DNA of 64,000 nucleotides from Zhihengliuella salsuginis (GTDB taxonomy: Bacteria > Actinomycetota > Actinomycetes > Actinomycetales > Micrococcaceae), in assembly GCF_014651715.1 (NCBI RefSeq), contig NZ_BMXK01000004.1, positions 186,001-250,000 of the forward strand. Reading direction: 5' to 3'. The translations under genes were made by a program, and so were the position numbers. Below, in pieces: positions 25,986 through 35,092 of this stretch (the stretch's first letter is position 1; the number at the start of each line of letters is the position of its first letter). The notes beneath the pieces are model-generated. The model saw only the letters and a program-made list of their open reading frames with translations. It was not told where the DNA came from and made no database searches.

Positions 25986-27168
25986 CCCAGCTGCCCTCCA
26001 CGTACGTGCGCGCGACCCGGTTCCCGATGCGCGTGACGATCTCGTAGTTGATGGTGCCGGCGGCCTCGGCCCACTCGTCGGCGGACGGGCCGCCGTCGCC
26101 GAACAGCACGGCCGGCTCCCCCACGACGCCGTCGGCCGGCACGTCGCCCAGGTCGACGACGAACTGGTCCATGGCCACCCGCCCGCAGGAGACGTACCGC
26201 GTCCCGGCGACCTCCACGGGCCCCTCGACGGAGACGCGGGGCACCCCGTCGGCGTACCCGAGCGGGACCAGGGCCAGCGTCGTCGTACCCTCGGTGCGGT
26301 AGGTGAGCCCGTAGGAGACGCCGTGGTCGGCGGGCACGCGCTTGGCGTTGGCGATGCGCGCCATCAGGCGCATCGCGGGGCGCAGGCTCAGATCCTCCGA
26401 CGTCTGGTCGCGGAACGGGCTCAGCCCGTACATGCCGAGGCCCAGCCGCACCAGGTCGAAGTGGGCGTCCGGGCGGGACAGGGCGGCGGGCGTGTTGGCG
26501 GCGTGCCGCAGCTCGAGGTCGAACCCGGCCGCCTCGGCCGCCTCGATCGCGGTCCGGAACGCGTCGAGCTGCTCGTCCGTCTCGGGCCGGTCGGGTTCGT
26601 CGGCGACGGCGAGGTGGGTCCACACGCCGACGACGCGCAGCAGCCCGTCGTCCTGGAAGTGGGCGGCGGTGTCCAGGACGGACTGCCAGTTCTCCGCGGA
26701 CGCGCCGTTGCGGCCCAGCCCCGTGTCGATCTTCAGGTGCACGCGGGCCGGGTGCTCTGCGGCGCGGGCCGCCTCAGCGACCTGCTCGAGCTCCCAGCCG
26801 GAGGCGCCGAGGTCGATGTTCGCGTCGATCGCGGCCGCGAAGTCGGTCTCGGGCGTGTGCAGCCACGCCAGGACGGGTGCGGTGATGCCGGCGGCGCGCA
26901 GTTCGAGCGCCTCCCCCACGTGCGCGACGCCGAGCCACGAGGCTCCGGACTCGAGCGCCACCCGCGCGACGGGCAGCATGCCGTGCCCGTAGGCGTTGGC
27001 CTTCACCACGGCCATCACCTGAGCGGGCGCGGCCAGCTCGGCCACCCGCCGGACGTTGTGCCGGATGGCCGACAGGTCGATCTCGGCGCGGCGTTCCCAC
27101 CGCGCAGAGATGTCGTCGTCGGGCACGCCAAGTACGACGTCGTCGCTCGGTTCGTTCACAAAAGTCAC
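25969..27168 (-). CDS. alr: Alanine racemase
   Basis: A 399-residue fold-type III PLP enzyme. Lys56 in VVKANAYGHG binds the cofactor. Tyr286 in HGVSYGLTY is the opposing catalytic base, and GRVAMDQFVVDLGD is the conserved C-terminal signature. It makes D-alanine for peptidoglycan in the cytoplasm. It is the third to last gene of the run nnr-alr-tsaE. Length is normal for actinobacterial enzymes, with a short extra N-terminus. Confidence 0.95.
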   Translation of the reverse strand: MTFVNEPSDDVVLGVPDDDISARWERRAEIDLSAIRHNVRRVAELAAPAQVMAVVKANAYGHGMLPVARVALESGASWLGVAHVGEALELRAAGITAPVLAWLHTPETDFAAAIDANIDLGASGWELEQVAEAARAAEHPARVHLKIDTGLGRNGASAENWQSVLDTAAHFQDDGLLRVVGVWTHLAVADEPDRPETDEQLDAFRTAIEAAEAAGFDLELRHAANTPAALSRPDAHFDLVRLGLGMYGLSPFRDQTSEDLSLRPAMRLMARIANAKRVPADHGVSYGLTYRTEGTTTLALVPLGYADGVPRVSVEGPVEVAGTRYVSCGRVAMDQFVVDLGDVPADGVVGEPAVLFGDGGPSADEWAEAAGTINYEIVTRIGNRVARTYVEGSWGEAGD

Positions 27169-27250
27169 CTGGCCATTGTGTCAGGAAAGAACCTCGCCCC
27201 GCCGCGACGGCGGAATCCTCCGGCGCCGTCGCCCCGGCACAGGCCCGCCC

Positions 27251-28780
27251 TTAGCTCGACGAGACGGAGCGCTCCGCGCCGATCGCCTCCGCCAAGGCAG
27301 ACGCCCCGAACCCGTGTGCCGGCAGCCGCAGAGCCGCCGAGGCGTGGAGATTCACGGCCTGCACGGTCAGCTCAGCGGCTTCCGGCAGCCCGATACCCCG
27401 GCCCCCGCCCGACAGCAGCGCACCCGTCACGCCGGCCAGGACGTCTCCGGTGCCCGCCGTCGCCAGCGCCGAGGGGCCCCGCGTGACCAGGCGTACCTGC
27501 CCGTCCGGCGTGGCCACGGCCGTCGCCGGCCCCTTGAGCGCCACGACGGATCCGAGCGTCTCGGCCGCCCGCCGCGCCCAGTGGATCGGATCCGCGAGCA
27601 CGTCGGACGCCCCAACGGCGGACTCCGACGCCGAGAGGAGCGACGCCAGTTCGCCCGCGTGCGGCGTCAGGACGGTCGCCGGCGAACGCCCCGCCGAACC
27701 CAGGTACGGCAGCGCGCTGGCGTCGACGACGGCCGGCTGACCCGAGGCGAGCGCGCGCTCGACGCCCAGCCGCTGCTCGTCGTCGTCCCCGATGCCCGGA
27801 CCCAGCACCCAGGCGCTGACACGATCGATGGCGGCGCCGCCTGGCGCGGTGACCACGGCCTCCGGGCAGGCTGAGAGGATCATCCGGCGCACGGTCGGTG
27901 CCGACTCCGGGACGACCGCGACCAGCATGCCGATCCCGGCGTTGACTGCCGCCCGGGCGGCGAGGACGGCCGCTCCCGGGTACTGCTCCGACCCGGCGAC
28001 GAGGCCCACCACGCCCCGCGAGTACTTGTGCGCGTTCCACGCCGGCGGGCCGGGCGGGGCGGGATCGTTGCACAGCCACGCGCTCGGCTCCGGCAGGTGC
28101 GGGCCGAGCCCGATGTCGACGACGGTCGTCTCCCCGCCCAGGCGGCTCCCCTCCCCCACGGCCAAGCCGCGCTTGAGCGCGCCGAAGCAGACGGTCGTAT
28201 CCGCCGCCAGTGTCCCGGGTTCAGCCCGGCCCGTATCCGCGTCGACCCCCGACGGGAGATCGCAGGCCACCACGTGCACGCCCGGCGGAGGCGCCGGCAG
28301 CCCGATCGGCCGCGGTTCGTCCCCCACCCGGGTGCCCGTGCCCGTCACGCCGTCGATCAGGACGTCGAGCGAGGACAGGAGCTCCGCGGCGGCGGACCGA
28401 TCGCGAGCGTCGACCACGCGGCCGCCGGCGGCACGGAAGGCCAGCATGGCGTCGTCGTGCCAGCGCGCGTGCGTGGTGAAGGCGAGGCAGTCCACGCCGC
28501 GGCGGCGCAGCTCCGCCAGCGCGAACAGGGCGTCTCCCCCGTTGTTCCCGGGCCCGACGTACGCGGCCACGCGGGCGCCGTAGACCTTCGACGCGCGCCG
28601 ACGGCCCCCGGAAACGGCGAAGCCGCCCTGCGGGGCGACCGTGGTCGGTCCCTGCAAGACGGCTGCAACGTGCTGTGCGAGGCCGTGGGCCGCGCGCCGC
28701 ATGAGCTCGGGGCCGAGGCCCGCGTCCAGGAGCGGCTGCTCGGCCGCCCGCACCTCCGCTCCGGAGTAGACGGGCCTCAT
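27251..28780 (-). CDS. nnr: Bifunctional NAD(P)H-hydrate epimerase/dehydratase
   Basis: A 509-residue two-domain repair enzyme. The N-terminal YjeF/NAXE epimerase half has GPGNNGGD at 77-84 and interconverts R and S forms of hydrated NAD(P)H. The C-terminal ribokinase-like half (from about residue 235) has [27 protein letters not shown] and the catalytic [14 protein letters not shown], and dehydrates the S form with ADP. The ATG overlaps the acpS stop by 4 bases, the usual acpS-nnr arrangement. An insertion near 45-70 ([15 protein letters not shown]) is not typical. Confidence 0.93.
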   Translation of the reverse strand: MRPVYSGAEVRAAEQPLLDAGLGPELMRRAAHGLAQHVAAVLQGPTTVAPQGGFAVSGGRRRASKVYGARVAAYVGPGNNGGDALFALAELRRRGVDCLAFTTHARWHDDAMLAFRAAGGRVVDARDRSAAAELLSSLDVLIDGVTGTGTRVGDEPRPIGLPAPPPGVHVVACDLPSGVDADTGRAEPGTLAADTTVCFGALKRGLAVGEGSRLGGETTVVDIGLGPHLPEPSAWLCNDPAPPGPPAWNAHKYSRGVVGLVAGSEQYPGAAVLAARAAVNAGIGMLVAVVPESAPTVRRMILSACPEAVVTAPGGAAIDRVSAWVLGPGIGDDDEQRLGVERALASGQPAVVDASALPYLGSAGRSPATVLTPHAGELASLLSASESAVGASDVLADPIHWARRAAETLGSVVALKGPATAVATPDGQVRLVTRGPSALATAGTGDVLAGVTGALLSGGGRGIGLPEAAELTVQAVNLHASAALRLPAHGFGASALAEAIGAERSVSSS

Positions 28781-29133
28781 GAGAGCCGTTCGGCCACGAC
28801 CATCGCGGTCGCCAGGTCGCCGTCGTGGCTCATCGACAGGTGCCAGTACTGCACGCCCTTGTTCGCGGCGGCCTCGGCCACCGACCCGTCGATGAGGATG
28901 TGGGGGTCGCCGGCGTCGTCCTTGACGACCTGGCAGTGCTGCCAGTTCATGCCGGCGGGCGCCCCGAGGGCCTTGGCCACCGCCTCCTTCGCCGCGAACC
29001 GGGCCGCGAGCGAACGCAGGGGCAGGTCCCGCTCCGCGGGGACGAAGAGCCGCTCGAGCAGCGCCGGAGTGCGCTCGAGCTGTGCCTTGAAGCGCGAGAC
29101 CTCCACGACGTCGACCCCGACCCCGACGATCAT
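28777..29133 (-). CDS. acpS: Holo-[acyl-carrier-protein] synthase
   Basis: A 118-residue 4'-phosphopantetheinyl transferase. Asp8 in [11 protein letters not shown] and Glu50 in [13 protein letters not shown] bind magnesium, and [12 protein letters not shown] is the C-terminal motif. It charges acyl carrier protein using coenzyme A. It starts 8 bases after the glmS stop and overlaps nnr by 4 bases. Confidence 0.95.
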   Translation of the reverse strand: MIVGVGVDVVEVSRFKAQLERTPALLERLFVPAERDLPLRSLAARFAAKEAVAKALGAPAGMNWQHCQVVKDDAGDPHILIDGSVAEAAANKGVQYWHLSMSHDGDLATAMVVAERLS

Positions 29134-29141
29134 CTGGTGCC

Positions 29142-31016
29142 CTACTCGACCGTGACGGACTTGGCGAGGTTGCGCGGCTGGTCGACGTCGAAGCCCTTCG
29201 CCGTGGCCAGCTCGCAGGCGAAGATCTGCAGCGGCACCGTCGCGAGCAGCGGCATCAGCAGCGTGGGCGTCTCCGGGACGTAGAAGACGAACTCGGCGTA
29301 CTGCTTCACTGCCTCGTCCCCCTCCTCGGCGATGACCAGGGTCTTGGCGCCGCGGGCGCGCACCTCCTGGATGTTGGAGACGACCTTCGCGTGCAGCGAG
29401 TCGCGGCCGCGCGGGGACGGCACGACGACGAAGACCGGCTGGCCGTCGTCGATCAGCGCGATCGGGCCGTGCTTGAGCTCGCCGGCGGCGAAGCCCTCCG
29501 CGTGGATGTAGGCGATCTCCTTGAGCTTGAGCGCGCCCTCCATGGCCACCGGGTAGCCGACGTGGCGGCCCAGGAAGAGCACCGACTGCTCCTCCGACAT
29601 GGCGCGGGCCAGATCCTTGATCTCGTCCTCGCGGTCCAGGATGTCCTGGATCTTCGCCGGGATCTTGCCCAGGTCGGCGAGGATGTCCTTGATCTGCCCC
29701 GTGAAGAGGTTGCCGCGCAGGTGGCCGAGGTAGAGGCCCAGCACGTAGGTCGCCGTGATCTGCGCGAGGAACGCCTTGGTCGAGGCGACGGCGATCTCCG
29801 GGCCGGCGTGCGTGTACAGGACGGCATCCGACTCGCGCGGGATGGTCGACCCGTTGGTGTTGCAGATGGACAGGGTCTTGGCGCCCTGCTCCTTGGCGTA
29901 GCGGACCGCCATGAGCGTGTCCATGGTCTCGCCGGACTGCGAGATCGAGACGATCAGCGTGTTCTCGTCGACGATCGGCTCGCGGTAGCGGAACTCGTGG
30001 GAGAGCTCGACCTCGACCGGGATGCGGCACCAGGACTCGATGGCGTACTTGGCGACGGACCCGGCGTAGGCCGAGGTGCCGCAGGCCAGCACGATGATCT
30101 TGGAGATCTTCTTCAGCATCTCCGGGTCGATGCGGAGCTCGTCGAGCGTCAGGCGCCCGTCGGCGTCCGCGCGGCCCAGAAGGGTGTCCGCGACGGCGGC
30201 CGGCTGGTCGTGGATCTCCTTGGCCATGAAGGACTCGAAGCCGCCCTTCTCGGCGGCCGCGGCGTCCCAGTCGACGCTGAACTCGCGCCCCTCGGCCGGG
30301 TTGCCGAAGAAGTCGGTGATGGTGTGCGTGTCCGGGGTGATCGTGACGATCTGGTCCTGGCCGAGCTCGACGGCGCGGCGGGTGAAGTCGATGAAGCCGG
30401 AGACGTCGGAGCCGAGGAAGTTCTCGTCGTCGCCGAGGCCGACGACGAGCGGCGAGTTGCGGCGCGAGGCGACGACGATGCCCGGGTGGTCCTCGTGGAC
30501 GGCGAGCAGCGTGAATGCGCCCTCGAGCTTCTGGCTCGCGAGCTGCAGGGACAGGGTCAGGTCGCCCTTGCCCTCGCCGCGGTAGATGTCCGCCAGCAGG
30601 ACGGCGGCGACCTCGGTGTCGGTCTCCGAGAGGAACTCGAGGCCTTTGGCCTCCAGCGACTGCTTGATCTCGGCGAAGTTCTCGATGATGCCGTTGTGGA
30701 TGAGGGCGAGGCGGCCGTTGTCGGCCAGGTGGGGGTGCGCGTTCTGATCGGTCGGACCGCCGTGGGTCGCCCACCGGGTGTGACCGATGCCCGTCAGGGA
30801 GTCCGCGATCGGGCTCTCCTCGATGACGTTCACGAGGTTCACGAGCTTCCCGGACTTCTTGCGGGCTTCGATGCCCGAATCCGTCAGGACAGCCACGCCG
30901 GCGGAGTCGTATCCGCGGTATTCGAGGCGGCGGAGCCCTTCGAGAACGACGTCCAACGCGCCGTGATCGCCCGTCGTCTTGGTATTACGGCCAACATAGC
31001 CAACGATTCCACACAT
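29142..31016 (-). CDS. glmS: Glutamine-fructose-6-phosphate aminotransferase GlmS
   Basis: A 624-residue enzyme. The N-terminal glutaminase domain begins [10 protein letters not shown], with Cys2 as nucleophile, so the start at 31016 is fixed by function although longer in-frame starts exist. Two SIS domains follow ([24 protein letters not shown]) and the end is [11 protein letters not shown]. It makes glucosamine-6-phosphate, the entry to UDP-GlcNAc and peptidoglycan. In this window it also sits close to glmM and the sialic acid genes whose product, GlcNAc-6-P, feeds the same pool. No glmS ribozyme is seen in the 80-base upstream gap. Confidence 0.95.
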   Translation of the reverse strand: MCGIVGYVGRNTKTTGDHGALDVVLEGLRRLEYRGYDSAGVAVLTDSGIEARKKSGKLVNLVNVIEESPIADSLTGIGHTRWATHGGPTDQNAHPHLADNGRLALIHNGIIENFAEIKQSLEAKGLEFLSETDTEVAAVLLADIYRGEGKGDLTLSLQLASQKLEGAFTLLAVHEDHPGIVVASRRNSPLVVGLGDDENFLGSDVSGFIDFTRRAVELGQDQIVTITPDTHTITDFFGNPAEGREFSVDWDAAAAEKGGFESFMAKEIHDQPAAVADTLLGRADADGRLTLDELRIDPEMLKKISKIIVLACGTSAYAGSVAKYAIESWCRIPVEVELSHEFRYREPIVDENTLIVSISQSGETMDTLMAVRYAKEQGAKTLSICNTNGSTIPRESDAVLYTHAGPEIAVASTKAFLAQITATYVLGLYLGHLRGNLFTGQIKDILADLGKIPAKIQDILDREDEIKDLARAMSEEQSVLFLGRHVGYPVAMEGALKLKEIAYIHAEGFAAGELKHGPIALIDDGQPVFVVVPSPRGRDSLHAKVVSNIQEVRARGAKTLVIAEEGDEAVKQYAEFVFYVPETPTLLMPLLATVPLQIFACELATAKGFDVDQPRNLAKSVTVE

Positions 31017-31101
31017 ACGCACTAGGGTACCGCCCGGTGGCGCAATTTCTGGGACCGCGTGACCGGACACACGTTTAGTGCACTCTCAAAGCTTTGGCAC
31101 A

Positions 31102-32070
31102 ATGGCGTGGGTGACTGATACCCGGGTAACCGACAACGGCGTCTCCCCTTTCATCGAGCTGGAGCGGCCCACGTGGGCGCGGCTGGCCCACTCCATCGAG
31201 CAGCCGTTGGACATGGACGACCTGGACCGCCTGAGCGGTCTGGGCGAACAGCTGAACCTCGCCGAGATACGTGAGGTTTATCTCCCCCTCTCGCGGCTCC
31301 TGTACCTCTACGTCCAGGGCGCGGGGCACCTGCACCAGGTCACCAACACGTTCCTCGGCGAGGAGACGCGGCGGACGCCGTTCGTCATCGGCGTCGGCGG
31401 CTCCGTGGCCGTCGGCAAGTCGACGACGGCCCGCGTCCTCCAGGAGCTCCTGCGCCGCTGGCCCGACACCCCCGACGTGCAGCTGGTGACGACCGACGGC
31501 TTCCTGCGTCCCAACGAGGAGCTCAAGCGCCGCGGCATCATGCACCGGAAAGGCTTCCCCGAGTCCTACGACCGCCGGAGCCTGCTGCGCTTCGTCTCCG
31601 AGGTGAAGTCCGGCGCCGACGAGGTCCGGGCGCCCATGTACTCCCACCTGACGTACAACATCCTCCCCGACGAGGAGGTCGTCGTCCGGCGCCCGGACGT
31701 CCTGATCGTCGAGGGCCTGAACGTGCTCGCGCCGGCGCGGATCCGGTCCAACGGCACGGCCGGGCTCGCGCTCAGCGACTTCTTCGACTTCTCGGTCTAC
31801 GTGGACGCCCGCACGCAGGACATCGAGGACTGGTACGTCCGCCGGTTCATGAAGCTCCGCAGCGGCGCCTTCGCGGATCCGGCCTCCTACTTCCACCGGT
31901 ACTCGACGCTCACCGACGACGAGGCCCGCGAGACCGCGCTGGACATCTGGCAGCGCATCAACGAGCCGAACCTGCGCGAGAACGTCCTGCCGACGCGCGG
32001 CCGGGCCCAGCTGGTGCTGACCAAGGACGCGGACCACTCGATCCGCCGCATGCTGTTACGCAAGATTTAA
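31102..32070 (+). CDS. coaA: Type I pantothenate kinase
   Basis: About 322 residues. The P-loop [15 protein letters not shown] is at about residues 97-111, followed by [32 protein letters not shown], and [12 protein letters not shown]. All are family signatures. It catalyses the first step of coenzyme A synthesis. The ATG at 31102 is chosen; a GTG at 31078 extends it by 8 residues and a GTG at 31111 shortens it, and none has a clear ribosome site, so a leaderless mRNA is possible. Divergent from glmS. Confidence 0.92.
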   Translation: MAWVTDTRVTDNGVSPFIELERPTWARLAHSIEQPLDMDDLDRLSGLGEQLNLAEIREVYLPLSRLLYLYVQGAGHLHQVTNTFLGEETRRTPFVIGVGGSVAVGKSTTARVLQELLRRWPDTPDVQLVTTDGFLRPNEELKRRGIMHRKGFPESYDRRSLLRFVSEVKSGADEVRAPMYSHLTYNILPDEEVVVRRPDVLIVEGLNVLAPARIRSNGTAGLALSDFFDFSVYVDARTQDIEDWYVRRFMKLRSGAFADPASYFHRYSTLTDDEARETALDIWQRINEPNLRENVLPTRGRAQLVLTKDADHSIRRMLLRKI

Positions 32071-32117
32071 TGCAGAAGCGCCGCTGGCCGGCGCCTGACG
32101 ACTGTATTCTCTGATTC

Positions 32118-32516
32118 ATGCTCACTGGATTCAAAGATTTCATCATGAAGGGCAACGTCGTCGATCTCGCCGTTGCCGTCGTCCTCGGCGGGGCCTTCGG
32201 CGCCGTCGTCACCGCGCTCGTCGAGCGGGTCATCATGCCGCTGATCTCCGCCCTCGTCGGTTCGCCCAACTTCGACGAGTTCCTGCTCGTCACCCTCAAC
32301 GGCAACGACATCGCGATCGGCGCCGTGCTGACCGCCATCGTCAACTTCCTGCTGGTCGCGGCCGCCATCTACTTCGTCGTCGTCGTGCCGATGAACAAGA
32401 TGATCGAGGCCCGCAACAAGCGCCTCGGCATCGGCCAGGACGAAGTCGAAGAAGCCGTCGACCCCCAGGTCGCGCTCCTGACCGAGATCCGCGACTCGCT
32501 CAAAACCTCCAACTGA
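32118..32516 (+). CDS. mscL: Large-conductance mechanosensitive channel MscL
   Basis: A 132-residue membrane protein. The N-terminal helix reads MLTGFKDFIMKGNVVDLAVA, with TM1 running on to VERVIMPLI. A periplasmic-side loop (SPNFDEFLLVTLNGND) and TM2 (VNFLLVAAAIYFVVVVPMNK) follow, then a C-terminal helix. It opens under hypo-osmotic tension to release solutes. It lies 47 bases after coaA and is followed by a strong terminator. Confidence 0.93.
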   Translation: MLTGFKDFIMKGNVVDLAVAVVLGGAFGAVVTALVERVIMPLISALVGSPNFDEFLLVTLNGNDIAIGAVLTAIVNFLLVAAAIYFVVVVPMNKMIEARNKRLGIGQDEVEEAVDPQVALLTEIRDSLKTSN

Positions 32517-32524
32517 CCACCGGA

Positions 32525-32570
32525 CAAGACCGGTGGGGCCGCCGACGCGGTCCCACCGGTCTTGTTGTTT
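32525..32570 (+). terminator. Rho-independent terminator after mscL
   Basis: A perfect 13-bp stem, CAAGACCGGTGGG at 32525-32537 and CCCACCGGTCTTG at 32552-32564, is followed by TTGTTT. It begins 8 bases after the mscL stop. Confidence 0.85.
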
Positions 32571-32631
32571 AAGCACGACGCCCCGGGTGGGTAAGCTGAA
32601 CCTGCACATCGGACACGAATGGGGGGATTCA

Positions 32632-33510
32632 GTGGATCTGCGTCTGCGCGAGGCGATCCAGCTGTCGGCTGCCCTCGTCTTCGATCTGGCCGAACGCCGC
32701 GGCCTGCGCGCGGTCATCCTCAAGGGGCCGCCTGCCACCGAGCTGGGCGTGCGTTCGGAACGGCCCTCCTCCGACATCGACCTGCTGGTCGACCGGGACG
32801 ACATCGCACCGCTGATCGACGGACTCGAGGATCTGGGGTGGCTCGAGCGCCCCACGACGCACGACGGCGAGCACCCCCTGCACTCCGTGACGCTCTACCA
32901 CCCGAACTGGCCCGCCGACATCGACATCCACCACAGCTATCCCGGATGCGAGGTCGGCCAGCTCGCCGCGTTCGACGCCCTCTGGGCGCGGCGCCGCCCC
33001 ACCGTGATGGGCGAACGCACCGTGCTGGGGCTCGACGTGACCGCGACGGTTCTCGTCCAGGCCCTCCACGCCCTGCGCGAGGCCCACAAGACGAGCAACA
33101 TCGCCGAGCTCGACTACCTGCTCACGCACGCGCCTGTGCCGGCGTGGGCGGACTTCGAGTCGCTCGCGCGCCAGACGGGTTCGCTCGGGCCGCTGCGCTC
33201 CTTCATCAAGGAGGCCTACCCCGAGGTCGACCACCACCTGCTCCCGGCCCCCGGCGACTCGTGGCGGCAGCGCTCGGAGGTGTCCGAGCCCGGCGTCTTC
33301 CGCCTGCTGCACCTGCAGTCCCTGCCCTGGAAGGACCGGCCGAAGTACGCCCTCCGCGGACTCTTCCCGCAGCGGGAGCAGCTGGCGGCGTCGGACATCA
33401 CCCTGTTGAACGCGCCGGCGGGCCGGGTCTGGGCGGCGCGGCTGAGCCGCCTGCTGCACTTCCTCAAGCGCCTCCCCCGGGCCGTGCGGCAGTGGCGGAA
33501 CGCCCGCTGA
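32632..33510 (+). CDS. Nucleotidyltransferase-like family protein
   Basis: A 292-residue protein of the uncharacterised nucleotidyltransferase family (PF14907-like). VILKGPPATELGVRSERPSSDIDLLVD carries the KG and SDxDL-type motif, with acidic pair Asp-Ile-Asp near residue 50. WPADIDIHHSYPG may supply a third acidic residue. Members often occur in actinobacterial polysaccharide or peptide loci, but here it stands alone. The GTG at 32632 with GGGGGG upstream is the likely start; an earlier ATG at 32533 falls inside the mscL terminator. The function is not known. Confidence 0.75.
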   Translation: MDLRLREAIQLSAALVFDLAERRGLRAVILKGPPATELGVRSERPSSDIDLLVDRDDIAPLIDGLEDLGWLERPTTHDGEHPLHSVTLYHPNWPADIDIHHSYPGCEVGQLAAFDALWARRRPTVMGERTVLGLDVTATVLVQALHALREAHKTSNIAELDYLLTHAPVPAWADFESLARQTGSLGPLRSFIKEAYPEVDHHLLPAPGDSWRQRSEVSEPGVFRLLHLQSLPWKDRPKYALRGLFPQREQLAASDITLLNAPAGRVWAARLSRLLHFLKRLPRAVRQWRNAR

Positions 33511-33517
33511 CACGGCG

Positions 33518-33550
33518 GAGGGCGCGGGACTCGTCGAGTCCCGCGCCCTC
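33518..33550. terminator. Bidirectional terminator between the nucleotidyltransferase gene and glmM
   Basis: A perfect 15-bp stem with a three-base loop: GAGGGCGCGGGACTC, GTC, GAGTCCCGCGCCCTC. It lies between two convergent genes and can serve both. Confidence 0.85.
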
Positions 33551-33574
33551 TGTACGTCGTCCGACGCCGGTGCC

Positions 33575-34930
33575 TCAGACCGAGGTCAGCGCCAGTTCGG
33601 TCTGCACGATCGTCGCGAGGCGGCGGGCCATGGCCTCGGCGACCTCCTGCTCGGTGGCCTCCACCATCACGCGGACCACGGGTTCCGTGCCGGAGGGGCG
33701 CAGCAGCACGCGGCCGTTGGCGCCGAGCTCGGACTCGACGTCGGAGACCGCCTCCGAGACCGCGGCGTTCGAGGCGAAGGCCGTCTTGTCGACGTCCTTG
33801 ACGTTGATCAGGACCTGCGGCAGGACCTGCATGGTCGCCGCGAGCTCCTTGAGGCTCTTGCCCGTCGCCGCCACGCGGGCCGCGATGTGCAGGCCGGTGA
33901 GCACGCCGTCGCCGGTGGTCGCGTGGTCGGAGAAGATCACGTGCCCGGACTGCTCGCCGCCCAGGTTGTAGCCCTTGGCGCGCATGGCCTCGAGGACGTA
34001 GCGGTCGCCGACGCCGGTCTCCTCGATCCGGATGCCGGCCTCCTCCATGGCGAGCTTCAGGCCGAGGTTGCTCATGACCGTGGCGACCAGCGTGTCGTCC
34101 TTCAGCCTGCCCTGCTCCTTGAGCGTGGTGGCCATGATCGCCATGATCTCGTCGCCGTCGACGACGGAGCCCTCGTGGTCCACGGCCAGGCAGCGGTCGG
34201 CGTCGCCGTCGTGCGCGATCCCGAGGTCCGCGCCGTGCTCGACGACGGCGGCCTGCAGCTTCTCCAGGTGGGTCGACCCGTAGCCGTCGTTGATGTTGAC
34301 GCCGTCCGGCTCCGCGCCGATGACCACGATCTCCGCGCCCGCGTCGTTGAAGACCTGGGGCGAGCAGCCGCTGGCCGCGCCGTGCGCGCAGTCCAGGACG
34401 ACCTTGAGGCCGTTCAGGCGGTTCGGCATGGTGCCCAGCAGGTGCACCACGTAGCGGTCCTCCGCGTCGGCGAACCGGCGGATGCGGCCCACCTCCCCGC
34501 CGTAGGGGCGCAGCGGTTCGAGGTCCAGCTGGGCCTCGATCGCGTCCTCCAGCGCGTCGTCGAGCTTCTGCCCGCCGCGCGCGAGGAACTTGATGCCGTT
34601 GTCCGGGGCCGGGTTGTGGGAGGCGGAGATCATGACGCCGAAGTCGGCCTCGAGGTCCGCGACCAGGTAGGCCGCGGCCGGCGTCGGGAGCGTGCCGGCG
34701 TCGAACACGTCGACGCCCGCCGCCGCCAGGCCGGCCTCGATCGCCGCGGAGATGAAGTCGCCGCTGACCCGCGGGTCCTTCGCGACCACCGCCACCGGGC
34801 GCTTGCCGGCCTCGGCCTGATTGAAACCGAGCACGACGGCGGCCGCCTGCGCCAGCGACATCGCCAGCTCAGGCGTGATCAACCCGTTCGCTTTCCCTCG
34901 GACACCGTCCGTACCAAATAGTCTGCTCAT
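33575..34930 (-). CDS. glmM: Phosphoglucosamine mutase
   Basis: A 451-residue alpha-D-phosphohexomutase. It starts [16 protein letters not shown]. Ser104 in [12 protein letters not shown] is the phosphoserine, DGDADRC in the middle binds metal, GEQSGHVIF is the sugar-binding loop, and [12 protein letters not shown] binds phosphate near the end. It converts glucosamine-6-phosphate to glucosamine-1-phosphate for UDP-GlcNAc. It often follows rpsI in actinobacteria; here the sialic acid locus lies between them. Confidence 0.95.
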   Translation of the reverse strand: MSRLFGTDGVRGKANGLITPELAMSLAQAAAVVLGFNQAEAGKRPVAVVAKDPRVSGDFISAAIEAGLAAAGVDVFDAGTLPTPAAAYLVADLEADFGVMISASHNPAPDNGIKFLARGGQKLDDALEDAIEAQLDLEPLRPYGGEVGRIRRFADAEDRYVVHLLGTMPNRLNGLKVVLDCAHGAASGCSPQVFNDAGAEIVVIGAEPDGVNINDGYGSTHLEKLQAAVVEHGADLGIAHDGDADRCLAVDHEGSVVDGDEIMAIMATTLKEQGRLKDDTLVATVMSNLGLKLAMEEAGIRIEETGVGDRYVLEAMRAKGYNLGGEQSGHVIFSDHATTGDGVLTGLHIAARVAATGKSLKELAATMQVLPQVLINVKDVDKTAFASNAAVSEAVSDVESELGANGRVLLRPSGTEPVVRVMVEATEQEVAEAMARRLATIVQTELALTSV

Positions 34931-35024
34931 CGTTGCCTATCTTAGGACCCCAAGCTGCGAGATTCGCCGTATTAACGACGTCTCCGGACAAACTTTCTGT
35001 GCCGCCTACCACGTCGGCGGCAAC

Positions 35025-35062
35025 GGAAAGGCCCTGCAGCCAGGCGGCTGCAGAGCCTTTCC
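35025..35062 (-). terminator. Hairpin terminator after the secreted sialidase gene
   Basis: GGAAAGGC-CTGCAGCC and GGCTGCAG-GCCTTTCC form a 16-bp stem with one mismatch, 30 bases beyond the sialidase stop and before the glmM promoter area. Confidence 0.7.
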
Positions 35063-35092
35063 CGGGGACTGTTCATCCCCCTCGCAAGGAGT

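Noticed and set aside
31017-31101. glmS ribozyme or other riboswitch upstream of glmS
   Set aside because: The gap is only about 80 bases, shared with divergent coaA, and lacks a ribozyme-like core; such ribozymes are mainly from Firmicutes.
32533-32631. Longer N-terminus for the nucleotidyltransferase-like gene
   Set aside because: It would begin inside the mscL terminator stem, and the extra residues are unlike the family; the GTG at 32632 has a G-rich ribosome site.
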